Source of the DNA: an uncultured Prevotella sp.
GTDB lineage: Bacteria > Bacteroidota > Bacteroidia > Bacteroidales > Bacteroidaceae
Length of the DNA: 64,000 bases
Assembly (NCBI GenBank): GCA_946403845.1
Contig: CAMJBL010000011.1
Span: 1-64,000, forward strand
Direction: 5' to 3'
Shown here: positions 1 to 8,303 of the stretch, piece by piece
How the letters are laid out: every line of letters begins with the position of its first letter
Numbering within the stretch: position 1 is the first letter of the stretch
The notes under the pieces: generated by a model
Databases searched by the model: none
The model's input: only the letters and a program-made list of their open reading frames with translations
Told to the model about the DNA's origin: nothing
Position numbers and translations under genes: made by a program

Positions 1-60
1 CTGGCCGAAGCCCATCGTCAAATTACCCATAAGCATTAAAGTCAAAATCGATTTCTTCAT
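1..60 (-). CDS. Exported protein, N-terminal fragment at window edge
   Basis: Only the first 20 codons lie in the window, read leftwards from an ATG at position 60. They form a Sec-type signal peptide: MKKS, a hydrophobic stretch, then GFGQ. The product is therefore probably exported. It begins 13 bases after the stop codon of the PTS IIC gene, so the two are probably co-transcribed. The GH3 enzyme upstream makes a carbohydrate-active protein plausible, but nothing in the fragment identifies it. Confidence 0.6.
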   Translation of the reverse strand, partial: MKKSILTLMLMGNLTMGFGQ

Positions 61-73
61 TGTTATATACTTT

Positions 74-1444
74 TTAATTCTGATTATTCTTTTCATCAGC
101 CACGATGCGGACGCGGTTCCAGTACATCATGCCGAGCGTGAAGAGCGTGAGTACACCCATGCCGACCCACTGCAGATTATTCACACACTTATAAATCACC
201 CAGCCGAAGAGGCTCGATGCGAAGTCGAGCGCACCAGCCTCGAAGCCCTCAGGAATCTTGGCGGCATTATCGCCCGTCTGCTCAAACACGGTGTGCGCCG
301 CCTGAGTAAAGGCCGGTGCCATATCCGTCACGAACCACAGGCCGATGGCCACAGCCACCAGACCCACGATAAACGTCTTCACCACGTTACCCTTCGTAAA
401 CGGAAGTACCATCACAAACACGTAGAACATACCCGCCAGTGAGGCCAGCGGCAGGAATTCATTACCCGGCAGGATAACTGCCAGACCCAGCGTCACGGGA
501 ATCAGCAACAGCGATACCACCAGCGTCGTCGGATGTCCTATTACGAGCGCGGGCGACATACCTATATATACCTTCTTACCGTTGAACTTACGCTTCACCA
601 CCTCCTGTGTCTTCTCAGAGATGGGCATCAGACCGTCGATAAACAGGCGGGTGATACGGGGGATGAGTTCCATCACGGCACCCATCGTCACACCCAGGAA
701 CAAGATCTTCTTGATGTCCAACTGTGCAAGCGCACCGATCAGCGCACCTACGATCACACCCAGCACCAGCGGCTCTCCCAGCACACCGAACTTTTTCTTC
801 AGACCCTCGGCATCGATGTCGAGCTTCGAGAAGCCCGGAATCTTGTCAAGCAGCCAGTTGATGCCCAGGGCGAAGGCCGTAAAGCTCTGGCAGAACGGCT
901 GCGGAATCGAGATACCGTCCATGTTCTCGTAATAGCCTTGGAACTTCTGAGCCGTGAGGTCGGCCATCACCAGCGTGTTGATGTAGCACACGATGGCGGC
1001 GAAATAGCCCCATGCCAGGCTCTCGCCCATCACAAAATAGGCCACAGCCCCGATGAAAGCGAAGTGCCAGTAGTTCCACAGGTCGATGTTCACCGTCCGC
1101 GTGGTCTTCGTGATAAGCATCAGGAAGTTCACGCCCAGACAGATGGGGATGATCAGCGCGCCGACAGCCGTGTTATAGGCCACAGCGGCAGCAGCGGGCC
1201 AACCCATGTCAAACACCCCAAGCTGCAGGTTGTAAAGCTTCGAAATCTCACTCAGCGGACTACCGAAGTTGTTCGTCAGCAGGGCTGTCACAATGCCCAG
1301 GCCCACGAATCCGACGCCCACATAAAGTCCTGATTTCAAAGACTTTCCGAATTTCAGTCCGATGCACAATCCGATGATGGTAAACAGGATAGGCATCATC
1401 ACCGATGCACCCAGACTGATAATGTAACTGAATACTTGTTCCAT
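74..1444 (-). CDS. PTS galactitol-type EIIC permease (orphan)
   Basis: A 456-residue integral membrane protein with about eleven hydrophobic segments, resembling the GatC/EIIC-galactitol family of phosphotransferase permeases. That family moves a polyol or sugar across the inner membrane while IIA and IIB partners phosphorylate it. Family-like features are the GxxxGLKFGKS loop near residue 30, the PAAAAVAYNTAVGA segment near residue 84 and the SPALVIGHPTT loop near residue 300. No IIA, IIB, HPr or EI gene is nearby, so it may act as a plain permease or use a distant IIB. It follows a GH3 gene and precedes an exported protein, which suggests a small sugar-use locus. The substrate cannot be read from the sequence. 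Confidence 0.85.
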   Translation of the reverse strand: MEQVFSYIISLGASVMMPILFTIIGLCIGLKFGKSLKSGLYVGVGFVGLGIVTALLTNNFGSPLSEISKLYNLQLGVFDMGWPAAAAVAYNTAVGALIIPICLGVNFLMLITKTTRTVNIDLWNYWHFAFIGAVAYFVMGESLAWGYFAAIVCYINTLVMADLTAQKFQGYYENMDGISIPQPFCQSFTAFALGINWLLDKIPGFSKLDIDAEGLKKKFGVLGEPLVLGVIVGALIGALAQLDIKKILFLGVTMGAVMELIPRITRLFIDGLMPISEKTQEVVKRKFNGKKVYIGMSPALVIGHPTTLVVSLLLIPVTLGLAVILPGNEFLPLASLAGMFYVFVMVLPFTKGNVVKTFIVGLVAVAIGLWFVTDMAPAFTQAAHTVFEQTGDNAAKIPEGFEAGALDFASSLFGWVIYKCVNNLQWVGMGVLTLFTLGMMYWNRVRIVADEKNNQN

Positions 1445-1488
1445 TGTTTATTATCGATAATTATTATTTGTTTCAGCTGATTCGAGTG

Positions 1489-1496
1489 CAAAGTTA
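1489..1496 (-). promoter_or_regulatory. Bacteroidota -7 box upstream of PTS IIC gene
   Basis: The minus strand reads TAACTTTG, matching the TAnnTTTG -7 consensus of the Bacteroidota primary sigma factor, 45 bases before the IIC start codon. It suggests that the IIC gene can be transcribed separately from the GH3 gene. Confidence 0.45.
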
Positions 1497-1575
1497 TAAA
1501 AAAATAGCGAAACGCATTGCATTCCGCTATGATTTTTTTACGTTATCGTTAACGTAACGCCTTCCCGCCCCAACG

Positions 1576-3825
1576 TCACCGTCCGTATTTCTCCACACGA
1601 GCATCGCGGATAGGGCCTTGCCAATTCAGGCCGAAGGCGAAGTCGTAGGTATGGCCGTCGGCATCCTGATAGCAGCGCATGTCATGCGGCACATCCTCCT
1701 GCTGTTCCTCCACCGTCTTCATGTCGGCAGGCATCTGCATAGGCAACAGCGCCGAGGGTTCAGCCTTCCCGCTGATGATGTCGAGCAAGGCCTGATGCTG
1801 CACCTTAAACGAGATCAGGATGGCATCCGCAGAAGGTTCTATCTCCGAGAGCACGATAGGCCGGCCTGTCTCAATGATCACCACCACGGGCTTCTCCCCC
1901 ATCGCCTGCTTCGTATTCTGAACCATCACCATATCGTCGCGGTTATAGGCCTTGACGGTCTTGCCACGGAAGCTGCGGTTGGTGGATTTCTCCATCGGAT
2001 CGCCACCAGCGATACTGACGGCACGGGCATCGCGGGCCGTATAATCGTCATACTGCAGGCTGAACGGCACATAGCCATTACCCCCTTTCTTCACATCGTC
2101 CAAGCTATAGCCGACACCGGTACTCGGTTCCTGAATCAGACAGATGGCGAAGTCGGCCTCTTCGGGCTGTTCCACCACGTCGAAATACTTCTTCACCAGG
2201 GCCAGGTCGATGGGCTCCACCGTCTTCTCCTCGGAGATGCCGCCCCAGAGGCCTGGGATGGCCGGGAAGTGGCGCTTCGGCACATACACCTTCCGGCGGT
2301 CCTTCACGGGCAGCACCTGGTTATCGTGGTTCTTCAGCATCACAATCGACTTCAGCTGGGCCTCATAGCCCTCCTGCATAAACTCGGGTTTACCCACAAA
2401 GGCCTTCGTCTCCTCAGGATCGAGATAGGGATTCTCAAACAGTCCCACGCGGAACACATTCAGCAGCAGGCGACGGGCGGAAAGCTCGAAACGCTCACGG
2501 GCACTCGCCTCGCCCTGCGCCTCGCTCCACATCCGATAGGCCTCCAATACGGGACCGATCTCGTTGTTGCCGCCAAACTGATCGACGCCAGCCTGCAGGA
2601 TCTTATAATGACGCTCGGCCACTGATAGCGGTTCTACGCCCCAGGGCTTACCGCCAATCGGGCTGTCGAGCACCTTCATGTCATAGGTGATGTGCCAGTC
2701 GGTACAGGCCACGCCCTCGAATCCGGCCTCCTCGCGCAACTGTTGCTGGATGAGCCATTTGCTATAGCTGCCGCCTACATTCTCGCCCGAGGGGTCCTGA
2801 TTCCACAGGATGCTATAGATCGGCATCACGGCAGAAGCCTTTTCCGTACCACCTTCCAGCTTGAAGGCACCCTCCACGAATGAGCGCTTGTGCATGGCGA
2901 GGTTATTGCCCGGATAGACGGCATATTTTCCCGAGGCGAAATGCGAGTCGCGGCCGCCCTCCTGGGCACCGTAGCCATACCAGTGCTTCACCATCGCGTT
3001 CACGCTCTTCACGCCCCAGCCCTTGGTCTCAGGTGTGGTCTGGAAACCATCACAATAGGCACGGGCCATATCCGTGGCCAACTGGGGATCCTCGCCGAAG
3101 GTACCGTCGAAACGGAACCACCGGGGGTCGGTAGCGATATCCACCTGAGGCGACAAGGCGGTGGCAATGCCTAAGGCACGGTATTCCTCCGAGGCAATCT
3201 CTCCGAAACGGAGAACCAACTGCGGATCAAAGGTGGCCGCCAGTCCGAGCGACGTAGGCCAGAGCGAGATCTGCCCACCAGCGCCGGCATTAAACTCCGC
3301 CGTGCCATTCGCCTCATGACGGGGGTCGGAACTGGTATTCGCAGGGATACCATGATCCAATCCCTCGACAAACGCCTGCATGTTATTGTTCCATTTCGCT
3401 GCCGTTTCCGGACTCGCCACCGTGGTAATCAGTACAGCCCGGAGATGGTCGTCGTTCAGGAACTTCTTCTGCTCGGCTATCAGGCTGTCGGCAGGCACCG
3501 CCTGATGACCGCTGTAGAGCATCAGACCCGCAATCTCCTCTATCGACAGCTGCGAAACCAGGTCGGCAGCGCGCTCCTGGGCACTCAGCCGCCAGTCCTC
3601 GTAGGCATCGAGCGAGTCATTGCGGTTCAAATCCTTGAAGGCATAACCGTCCACCGTCAGGATTTTCACCCCCGACTGCGGCGAATAGCCCAGCGAAGGG
3701 CCACCCTTTTGGGTCACCAGCATAAACGAATCCACCTGCTGCTCCGACCATTTCTGACCGTCACATGCCACAAGCCCCATGAGCACCATGCCCACAGACA
3801 TCATTTTCATCAATTTCTTCATCAT
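1576..3825 (-). CDS. Glycoside hydrolase family 3 beta-glycosidase, lipoprotein
   Basis: A 749-residue exported GH3 enzyme, a family that releases beta-linked glucose or related sugars from oligosaccharides with retention. The leader ends in LVAC, with Cys21 as the likely lipid anchor. Residues 65-76 (DLNRNDSLDAYE) look like a calcium-binding EF-hand loop. The GH3 N-terminal barrel carries the KHWYGYGAQEGGRDSH substrate-binding loop and a CTDW motif near residue 380 whose Asp is the expected nucleophile. The second alpha/beta domain follows with VMLKNHDNQVLPV, and a fibronectin-like end is short or absent. The enzyme probably sits in the outer membrane or periplasm. It precedes the PTS permease on the same strand. 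Exact substrate is unknown. Confidence 0.92.
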   Translation of the reverse strand: MMKKLMKMMSVGMVLMGLVACDGQKWSEQQVDSFMLVTQKGGPSLGYSPQSGVKILTVDGYAFKDLNRNDSLDAYEDWRLSAQERAADLVSQLSIEEIAGLMLYSGHQAVPADSLIAEQKKFLNDDHLRAVLITTVASPETAAKWNNNMQAFVEGLDHGIPANTSSDPRHEANGTAEFNAGAGGQISLWPTSLGLAATFDPQLVLRFGEIASEEYRALGIATALSPQVDIATDPRWFRFDGTFGEDPQLATDMARAYCDGFQTTPETKGWGVKSVNAMVKHWYGYGAQEGGRDSHFASGKYAVYPGNNLAMHKRSFVEGAFKLEGGTEKASAVMPIYSILWNQDPSGENVGGSYSKWLIQQQLREEAGFEGVACTDWHITYDMKVLDSPIGGKPWGVEPLSVAERHYKILQAGVDQFGGNNEIGPVLEAYRMWSEAQGEASARERFELSARRLLLNVFRVGLFENPYLDPEETKAFVGKPEFMQEGYEAQLKSIVMLKNHDNQVLPVKDRRKVYVPKRHFPAIPGLWGGISEEKTVEPIDLALVKKYFDVVEQPEEADFAICLIQEPSTGVGYSLDDVKKGGNGYVPFSLQYDDYTARDARAVSIAGGDPMEKSTNRSFRGKTVKAYNRDDMVMVQNTKQAMGEKPVVVIIETGRPIVLSEIEPSADAILISFKVQHQALLDIISGKAEPSALLPMQMPADMKTVEEQQEDVPHDMRCYQDADGHTYDFAFGLNWQGPIRDARVEKYGR

Positions 3826-3847
3826 ATCCCATTAGTTTTGTTTGGTG

Positions 3848-3880
3848 CAAAGATAACAAAAATTTCATTATCTTCCAAAT
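3848..3880 (-). promoter_or_regulatory. Promoter of GH3 gene
   Basis: On the minus strand a TTTG at 3877-3880 is followed after 21 bases by TATCTTTG at 3848-3855, matching the Bacteroidota -33/-7 pattern. The start codon lies 23 bases further on. Confidence 0.55.
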
Positions 3881-3962
3881 TATGAGCAAGAAAATGAAAT
3901 CCCAGGGACCAAACAGCAGGGGACTATATCATCCTTTATCGACGATATATCCTACATAACCT

Positions 3963-4943
3963 CTATAGATCTTCCTCCCTGAGTAACATCGGTTTTTCCG
4001 GATCAAGCCGGTAGGGTTCCAGATCGCCCCGCATCTCGAAAGTCAGCACAGCCCTGTCGGTTGTCACATCCAGTGAACACGGCGCACCTTCTATCAATGG
4101 AATACAGCTATTGCTGCCAACGGGAAAACCGCAACAGATGGGGATGTCGTATTCATACAGATGCGCTATCAGCATCTGCTCCACGCTGCCATACTGAAGG
4201 TCGTATTTGATGGAGCTGAACGTGCCGAAGATGATGCCTTTCACCCTTTCGAAATCTATCTGCAGGCGCAACATATAGAACAGGCGGTCGATGCTATGCA
4301 GCGACTCCTCCACCTCCTCGATAAAGAGGATGACGTCGTGCTTGGGTGGCATGCGGAATCGGGTTCCCGAGATGGTGGAATAGCTCGACAGGTTACCACC
4401 AATGAGAATACCTTCCGCATGACCGCTCCGGTTGTTGGGATTACCGGGGATCCTGTATTGGGGCAGCGTGCCGAAGAGCATGTTGCGTACAATGGTGGAG
4501 GCGGGCTCCTGACCACCGGCTATCTGGAAAGCCATAGGCCCATGGATACTCATCACGCCAGCGCTGGCTATCACATAGAGCAGCATGGTAATATCACCAT
4601 GACCGATAAGCCATTTGGGATGCTCCTGGAAGCTCTCCTTGGCGATGCGGCTCAACAGATGGATGGAGCCATAGCCGCCTCGTGAACAGACTATGGCCTT
4701 GATCTTTCTATCCTCGAGCGCCCACAAAAGGTCAGCGGCGCGCTCGTCTGCGGTTCCTGCATAAGCATTCACATTAAGGTTGTTGGTGTGTGGTCCGATC
4801 ACGGGCTGCAAGCCCCAGCTCCTGATGGTTTCTGCAGCTTGCTGTAGGGCCTCCTGTGGCACCCAATAGGCGGGCGAAATAAGAGCAACCCTGTCACCCG
4901 CTTCCAAATAAGGCGGTTGAACAATCTTTTTACCTTGATACAT
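3963..4943 (-). CDS. S66 LD-carboxypeptidase homologue lacking catalytic Ser and His
   Basis: A 326-residue protein of the S66 (LD-carboxypeptidase/MccF) fold without a signal peptide, so presumably cytoplasmic. It keeps the family landmarks: LISPAYWVP near residue 22, SRGGYGS near 88, LFIEEVEES near 207 and CGFPVGS near 271. The nucleophile motif, normally G-x-S-D, reads IGHGDIT with Gly116 in place of Ser (codon GGT at 4596-4598). The catalytic His found after GFPxG is also replaced (Ser277), while the acidic residue near 209 remains. It is divergently transcribed from an intact secreted paralogue. Known S66 enzymes cut muropeptide or microcin C-type substrates. This copy probably binds rather than cleaves, or it is decaying, although the reading frame is intact. 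Confidence 0.85.
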   Translation of the reverse strand: MYQGKKIVQPPYLEAGDRVALISPAYWVPQEALQQAAETIRSWGLQPVIGPHTNNLNVNAYAGTADERAADLLWALEDRKIKAIVCSRGGYGSIHLLSRIAKESFQEHPKWLIGHGDITMLLYVIASAGVMSIHGPMAFQIAGGQEPASTIVRNMLFGTLPQYRIPGNPNNRSGHAEGILIGGNLSSYSTISGTRFRMPPKHDVILFIEEVEESLHSIDRLFYMLRLQIDFERVKGIIFGTFSSIKYDLQYGSVEQMLIAHLYEYDIPICCGFPVGSNSCIPLIEGAPCSLDVTTDRAVLTFEMRGDLEPYRLDPEKPMLLREEDL

Positions 4944-5001
4944 ATTATTAATTTAAATTATCTATTTTCAACACTTACAAATCGCTTTGGTAATTCTGCT
5001 G

Positions 5002-5009
5002 CAAAGGTA
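5002..5009 (-). promoter_or_regulatory. -7 box of the S66 homologue
   Basis: The minus strand reads TACCTTTG, 58 bases before the start codon at 4943. A clear -33 element was not found. Confidence 0.4.
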
Positions 5010-5137
5010 ATCATAAAAAATGTAAATCCATCATAAAAGTATGCACGCATTTGGGCAAAATCACCCCATTCATACCTCTCAAACGGTATTTTTGTAAATT
5101 TTGAGAGTGATTTGTAAATTCTGAAATCCTTTTATCG

Positions 5138-5167
5138 TTGTTATCTCGCAAAAAATGTGTAAATTTG
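5138..5167 (+). promoter_or_regulatory. Promoter of secreted S66 peptidase
   Basis: TTG at 5138-5140 and TAAATTTG at 5160-5167 with 19 bases between them fit the Bacteroidota -33/-7 pattern. The start codon is 50 bases downstream. With the box at 5002-5009 this makes the 275-bp intergenic region a divergent promoter region. Confidence 0.6.
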
Positions 5168-5217
5168 CAGCACGAAATGTGGAATAAGGAGACATAACAA
5201 ACAAAGAACAATAAATA

Positions 5218-6339
5218 ATGACAAAATTGATGCAATGGGTGCTCGCCGCCACCGTTATGCTCTGCGGCGCAAGTGTGTTCACAGCGTGTAGCGATGATAA
5301 TGATACACCTGAGGTAACCCCTGATGACAAGCCGATTGTGCTGAACTGCGAGCAACCCGGCTATCTGAAGGCAGGTGATAAGGTGGCGCTGATCTCGCCC
5401 TCGTACTTCACACCGATGGAGAACGTGGAGAAGACCGCCGACGTGCTGCGCTCGTGGGGCTTGGAACCCGTCATCGGGCCCAATGTGGGCAAGGTGGTTG
5501 ACGGCCGCTATGCCGGCACCGTGGCTGAGCGCGTGAGCGACATCCGCTGGGCACTCAACGACCCCTCGATCAAGGCCATCATCTGTAACCGTGGCGGCTA
5601 CGGCACCATCCAGCTCATCGACCAGTTGAAACTGACCGAGCTGAAGGCCTCGCCGAAATGGCTGGTGGGCTTCAGCGACATCTCGACGCTGCATGGTCTG
5701 CTGACCCGTGCCGGTGTGATGAGCATCCACGGCACCATGAGCTCGTTTCTGGCCAAGGGCGGCACTGATGCCACCAGCACGCTGATGCGCGACCTGCTAT
5801 TAGGAAAAGTGCCCCGCTACGAGGTGCCTGCCCACAAGCAGAACATCACGGGCAAGGCCAGCGGCACATTGGTAGGTGGCAATGTCTGCACCTTCGCACC
5901 CAACCTCGGCACACAGGCCGACGCCACGATGGGCAAGGACCTGATTCTCTTCGTTGAGGAGGTGGAGGAGTCGATGCACAATATAGACCGCCAGATGCGC
6001 ATTCTCCAGATGAACGGCGTGCTCGACCGCTGCAAGGGCATCATCCTCGGCGAGTTTACCGACTGCGGCAAGGAGTTCACCTATGAGAGTGTCGAGGCCA
6101 TGCTCCACGAAATGCTGAAGGATTACAACATCCCCGTGCTCTGCGGCTTCCCGGGCGGTCATGGCGACGTGAACCTGCCCCTTGTGATGGGTGCCAACGT
6201 CACCATCGACGTGCGCTCCGACGGCGCTACTCTGCAATTCAACATCGACGGCGACCAGCAGCAGGTGAGCACGGCCGGCATCACCGCCCCCGTCATGCCC
6301 ACCGCCGCCCGCATGCGCCTGGCAGGAAAGATTGAATAA
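5218..6339 (+). CDS. S66 LD-carboxypeptidase family lipoprotein
   Basis: A 373-residue exported member of peptidase family S66. The leader ends in FTAC, giving lipobox Cys24, followed by an acidic linker (SDDNDTPE). The catalytic set is complete: Ser153 in VGFSDIS, Glu247 in LFVEEVEE and His315 in GFPGGHGD. S66 enzymes remove the terminal D-amino acid from tetrapeptide muropeptides or cleave related amide bonds. A lipoprotein form would work in the periplasm, whereas classical LdcA is cytoplasmic, so recovery of cell-wall fragments or inactivation of imported peptide antibiotics are both possible. It is transcribed away from a catalytically dead paralogue, so the two may share substrates. Confidence 0.9.
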   Translation: MTKLMQWVLAATVMLCGASVFTACSDDNDTPEVTPDDKPIVLNCEQPGYLKAGDKVALISPSYFTPMENVEKTADVLRSWGLEPVIGPNVGKVVDGRYAGTVAERVSDIRWALNDPSIKAIICNRGGYGTIQLIDQLKLTELKASPKWLVGFSDISTLHGLLTRAGVMSIHGTMSSFLAKGGTDATSTLMRDLLLGKVPRYEVPAHKQNITGKASGTLVGGNVCTFAPNLGTQADATMGKDLILFVEEVEESMHNIDRQMRILQMNGVLDRCKGIILGEFTDCGKEFTYESVEAMLHEMLKDYNIPVLCGFPGGHGDVNLPLVMGANVTIDVRSDGATLQFNIDGDQQQVSTAGITAPVMPTAARMRLAGKIE

Positions 6340-6428
6340 GCTATAGATAGTTCTTTCGCTATATCAAAAGAACCGCATTCTATGCTAAATTCCAAACATT
6401 AATTGATATTTAACTATATATTTAACAC
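6340..6428. other. Short AT-rich gap, possible IS110 right flank
   Basis: Eighty-nine bases between the S66 lipoprotein gene and the transposase stop codon. No inverted repeat typical of other IS families is seen, as expected for IS110 elements, which lack terminal inverted repeats. The exact element end cannot be placed from this sequence alone. Confidence 0.3.
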
Positions 6429-7478
6429 TTAAGGAGCTAGGCTTACTTTGTTGCTTGTTCGATACACGTTATCTGGGTTATATTTCACTCTGTCTCTGAC
6501 CATCGCCACAAGGATGTGCAGCATCTTATTCTTGATGTTGTTATGCACTAGCAGAGGATGCTTGCCACGCTCTATAAGTCGCTGATAATAACTGTGTACG
6601 TTTATATCAAACTTAATTGCAACCAATGCTGCTTGTGAGAGCAAATATTTGATCATCCTGTTGGCAAAAGGGCTGACCTGAGGTCTGCTGTTGACGCTAG
6701 TGCCCGATTGTCGTCCGAATGGAGCTATACCATAATAGCAGGCTATCTTCCTTGAGTCTAGGTCAAATTTCTGAAAATTATCCGTATAGACCATCAGACA
6801 CGTTGCGTTCTGTACGCCAATACCTGGCATGGAGGTGATGATGTCGAATACCTCCCTGAGCTCGTCATCAGAGGCGATAATCTCCTTGATCTTCTCGTCA
6901 CACTTGGCGACGGCCTTGTTTACCTCAGTAATTAGGTGTTTGCTGGTAAAGGACATAAAAGCTCTGGCATCCGACTTCTCCTGTGTGAGCCGTTTCTCGT
7001 TCCTTCTGACCTGTAATGCCACCTTCTGCCTGACAAGGCTGTGACGATAAAGAAATACCTCCCTCAGGCACGTCAGCGAGGTACTCTGAGGCTTGTGCAG
7101 TATCATCTTGTCGTAGTTACGCACGGCGTACTCTGCAATGGCCCGTGAGTCGGCCTTGTCGTTCTTCACACGCTGGATACCTGTCGAGTGCTTGATCTTG
7201 TAGGCACACTCCAGCCACATATCATAGCCCGAGGCATAAAGATAATTGCTCAGACCTATACTGTAGCCACCAGTATTCTCCCCGCAGAAGAGCCAGGCTT
7301 CTGCCGTAAAGCCTTCTGCATGAGCCTTCACCCACTTAACCAAACGGCGGTAGCCCGATGTCTTGTTGTCAAACACTTCGTGCACGCTAGGGGCACATTC
7401 CTTCAGTCCCTCTGCCTGAATGAGGGTCGCATCAAACTTTTCTTTGGAAAAATCGATGCCGATAAAGATTTTTTTCAT
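6429..7478 (-). CDS. IS110 family transposase (DEDD recombinase)
   Basis: A 349-residue transposase. The N-terminal RuvC-like DEDD domain starts with FIGIDFSKEKFD (first Asp near residue 9), continues through CGENTGGYS (Glu near 67) and the KNDKADSRAIAEYA segment around residue 106. The C-terminal Tnp20 domain has SMPGIGVQNA near residue 217 and the region holding the family's catalytic Ser, here FGRQSGTSVNSRP near 255. These enzymes cut and join DNA under the guidance of a bridge RNA carried by the element. Length is normal for the family and no frameshift is seen, so the element may be active. Confidence 0.9.
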   Translation of the reverse strand: MKKIFIGIDFSKEKFDATLIQAEGLKECAPSVHEVFDNKTSGYRRLVKWVKAHAEGFTAEAWLFCGENTGGYSIGLSNYLYASGYDMWLECAYKIKHSTGIQRVKNDKADSRAIAEYAVRNYDKMILHKPQSTSLTCLREVFLYRHSLVRQKVALQVRRNEKRLTQEKSDARAFMSFTSKHLITEVNKAVAKCDEKIKEIIASDDELREVFDIITSMPGIGVQNATCLMVYTDNFQKFDLDSRKIACYYGIAPFGRQSGTSVNSRPQVSPFANRMIKYLLSQAALVAIKFDINVHSYYQRLIERGKHPLLVHNNIKNKMLHILVAMVRDRVKYNPDNVYRTSNKVSLAP

Positions 7479-7671
7479 ATCTTTGCACCAGTTTTTAAAA
7501 TGAAGGAATTGGCCAATAGTTGTCTAGTCTTGGACTCTAAATAGGCTATCATGCCGCTGGCATTCTATCTGGACTTTGCAACTAAGCAGGAAGGACTAAG
7601 ACGGTTCATAGACTCTGAAGGACTGTTGTCCCCCGAATAGGTTCCCTTTCCTGCCGGCCTCTTCCTCCTTC
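7479..7671 (-). ncRNA. Candidate IS110 bridge RNA
   Basis: The non-coding stretch upstream of the transposase, read leftwards, is preceded by a strong promoter and can fold into two stem-loops. A large stem-loop has arms GCAGGAA and TTCCTGC (7587-7593 and 7647-7653 region) around a 50-base loop, and a tighter hairpin is ATGCC-AGC-GGCAT near 7551-7563. Two loops are what bridge RNAs use to recognise target and donor DNA. The pentamer AGTCC recurs four times within it. Boundaries and function are inferred from position and folding only. Confidence 0.45.
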
Positions 7672-7677
7672 TGACAA

Positions 7678-7709
7678 CAAAGGTAAGGATTTGGCCGTGA
7701 TAAAGCAAA
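7678..7709 (-). promoter_or_regulatory. Promoter into IS110 non-coding region
   Basis: On the minus strand TTTG (7706-7709) is followed after exactly 20 bases by TACCTTTG (7678-7685). This is a full match to the Bacteroidota -33/-7 consensus and would start a transcript near 7671 that runs through the candidate bridge RNA into the transposase gene. Confidence 0.65.
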
Positions 7710-7764
7710 TTCTTCACTGATATATTCTATCAGAGCGCAAAATTAGAGTCCCCAGTGAGTTCAT

Positions 7765-7796
7765 AAGAAGCCCGGGCGATTAGGCTCGGGCTTCTT
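7765..7796. terminator. GC-rich hairpin between AraC-type gene and IS
   Basis: Ten-base arms AAGAAGCCCG and CGGGCTTCTT enclose a 12-base loop. It lies about 70 bases past the stop of the leftward AraC-type gene. There is no clear U-run on either side, so termination is plausible but unproven. Confidence 0.45.
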
Positions 7797-7864
7797 GGAT
7801 TATGGGGTCGTGAGGACGAACAATTGTTACAACAGCGTCATGTTGAAAGAGTGGCACCAATAGC

Positions 7865-8212
7865 TTAGTCGTCCCCCTGTTGCAAGCCGGCTCGATACTC
7901 GGCTGGAGTGATGCCATAGCAGCGCTTGAACTGCTCGCGCAGGTTCGGGGCCGTGAAGCCTACCAGACGGGCCACCTCGGCAATGGTGAGCTCCGGGTGG
8001 TCGGAAAGCAGGATATAGGCCTCTTCCATACGGATGGCATTGATGAACTGGGGGAAGGACATGCCGTCGGCATAGGTCGACAGCAGATCGTTCAAACGAT
8101 GACGACCGATGCCGAAGCGCTTCATGATGTCCTCGCGCATCAGGTCTACGTCAGCATAGAGCCGCTCCTTGCGGATAGTAGCGCTAATCTTCTTGAACAG
8201 GTCTTGACTCAT
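7865..8212 (-). CDS. Small AraC-type helix-turn-helix protein
   Basis: A 115-residue protein consisting almost wholly of an AraC/XylS DNA-binding domain. The second helix-turn-helix reads TIAEVARLVGFTAPNLREQFKR around residues 76-97, followed by GITPAEYR, the typical end of the domain. No sensor or ligand domain is present, so it would bind DNA without its own effector pocket. In Bacteroidota such domains are often the end of longer sensor proteins, and this could be a stand-alone derivative. It has its own -7 box at 8236-8243 and is not clearly in an operon with its neighbours. Targets are unknown. Confidence 0.8.
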   Translation of the reverse strand: MSQDLFKKISATIRKERLYADVDLMREDIMKRFGIGRHRLNDLLSTYADGMSFPQFINAIRMEEAYILLSDHPELTIAEVARLVGFTAPNLREQFKRCYGITPAEYRAGLQQGDD

Positions 8213-8235
8213 TGTTGATTATTCGTTATTGGGTG

Positions 8236-8243
8236 CAAAGTTA
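8236..8243 (-). promoter_or_regulatory. -7 box of AraC-type gene
   Basis: TAACTTTG on the minus strand, 24 bases before the start codon at 8212. Confidence 0.4.
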
Positions 8244-8303
8244 AGGAAAAATGACCAGCCCTAACAGATATAAAGGTAAATGACGTCTCATTTCGGCGAC
8301 TGC

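Larger units (their letters stand above)
6429..7734 (-). mobile_element. IS110-family insertion sequence, ends approximate
   Basis: The element contains one intact transposase gene and roughly 250 bp of non-coding DNA upstream of it, the arrangement of IS110 elements in which the left end encodes a bridge RNA. The right limit given here is a 17-bp palindrome (CTGATA-N5-TATCAG, 7717-7733) and is only a guess. No target duplication is expected for this family. It separates the S66 gene from an AraC-type gene. Confidence 0.6.
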
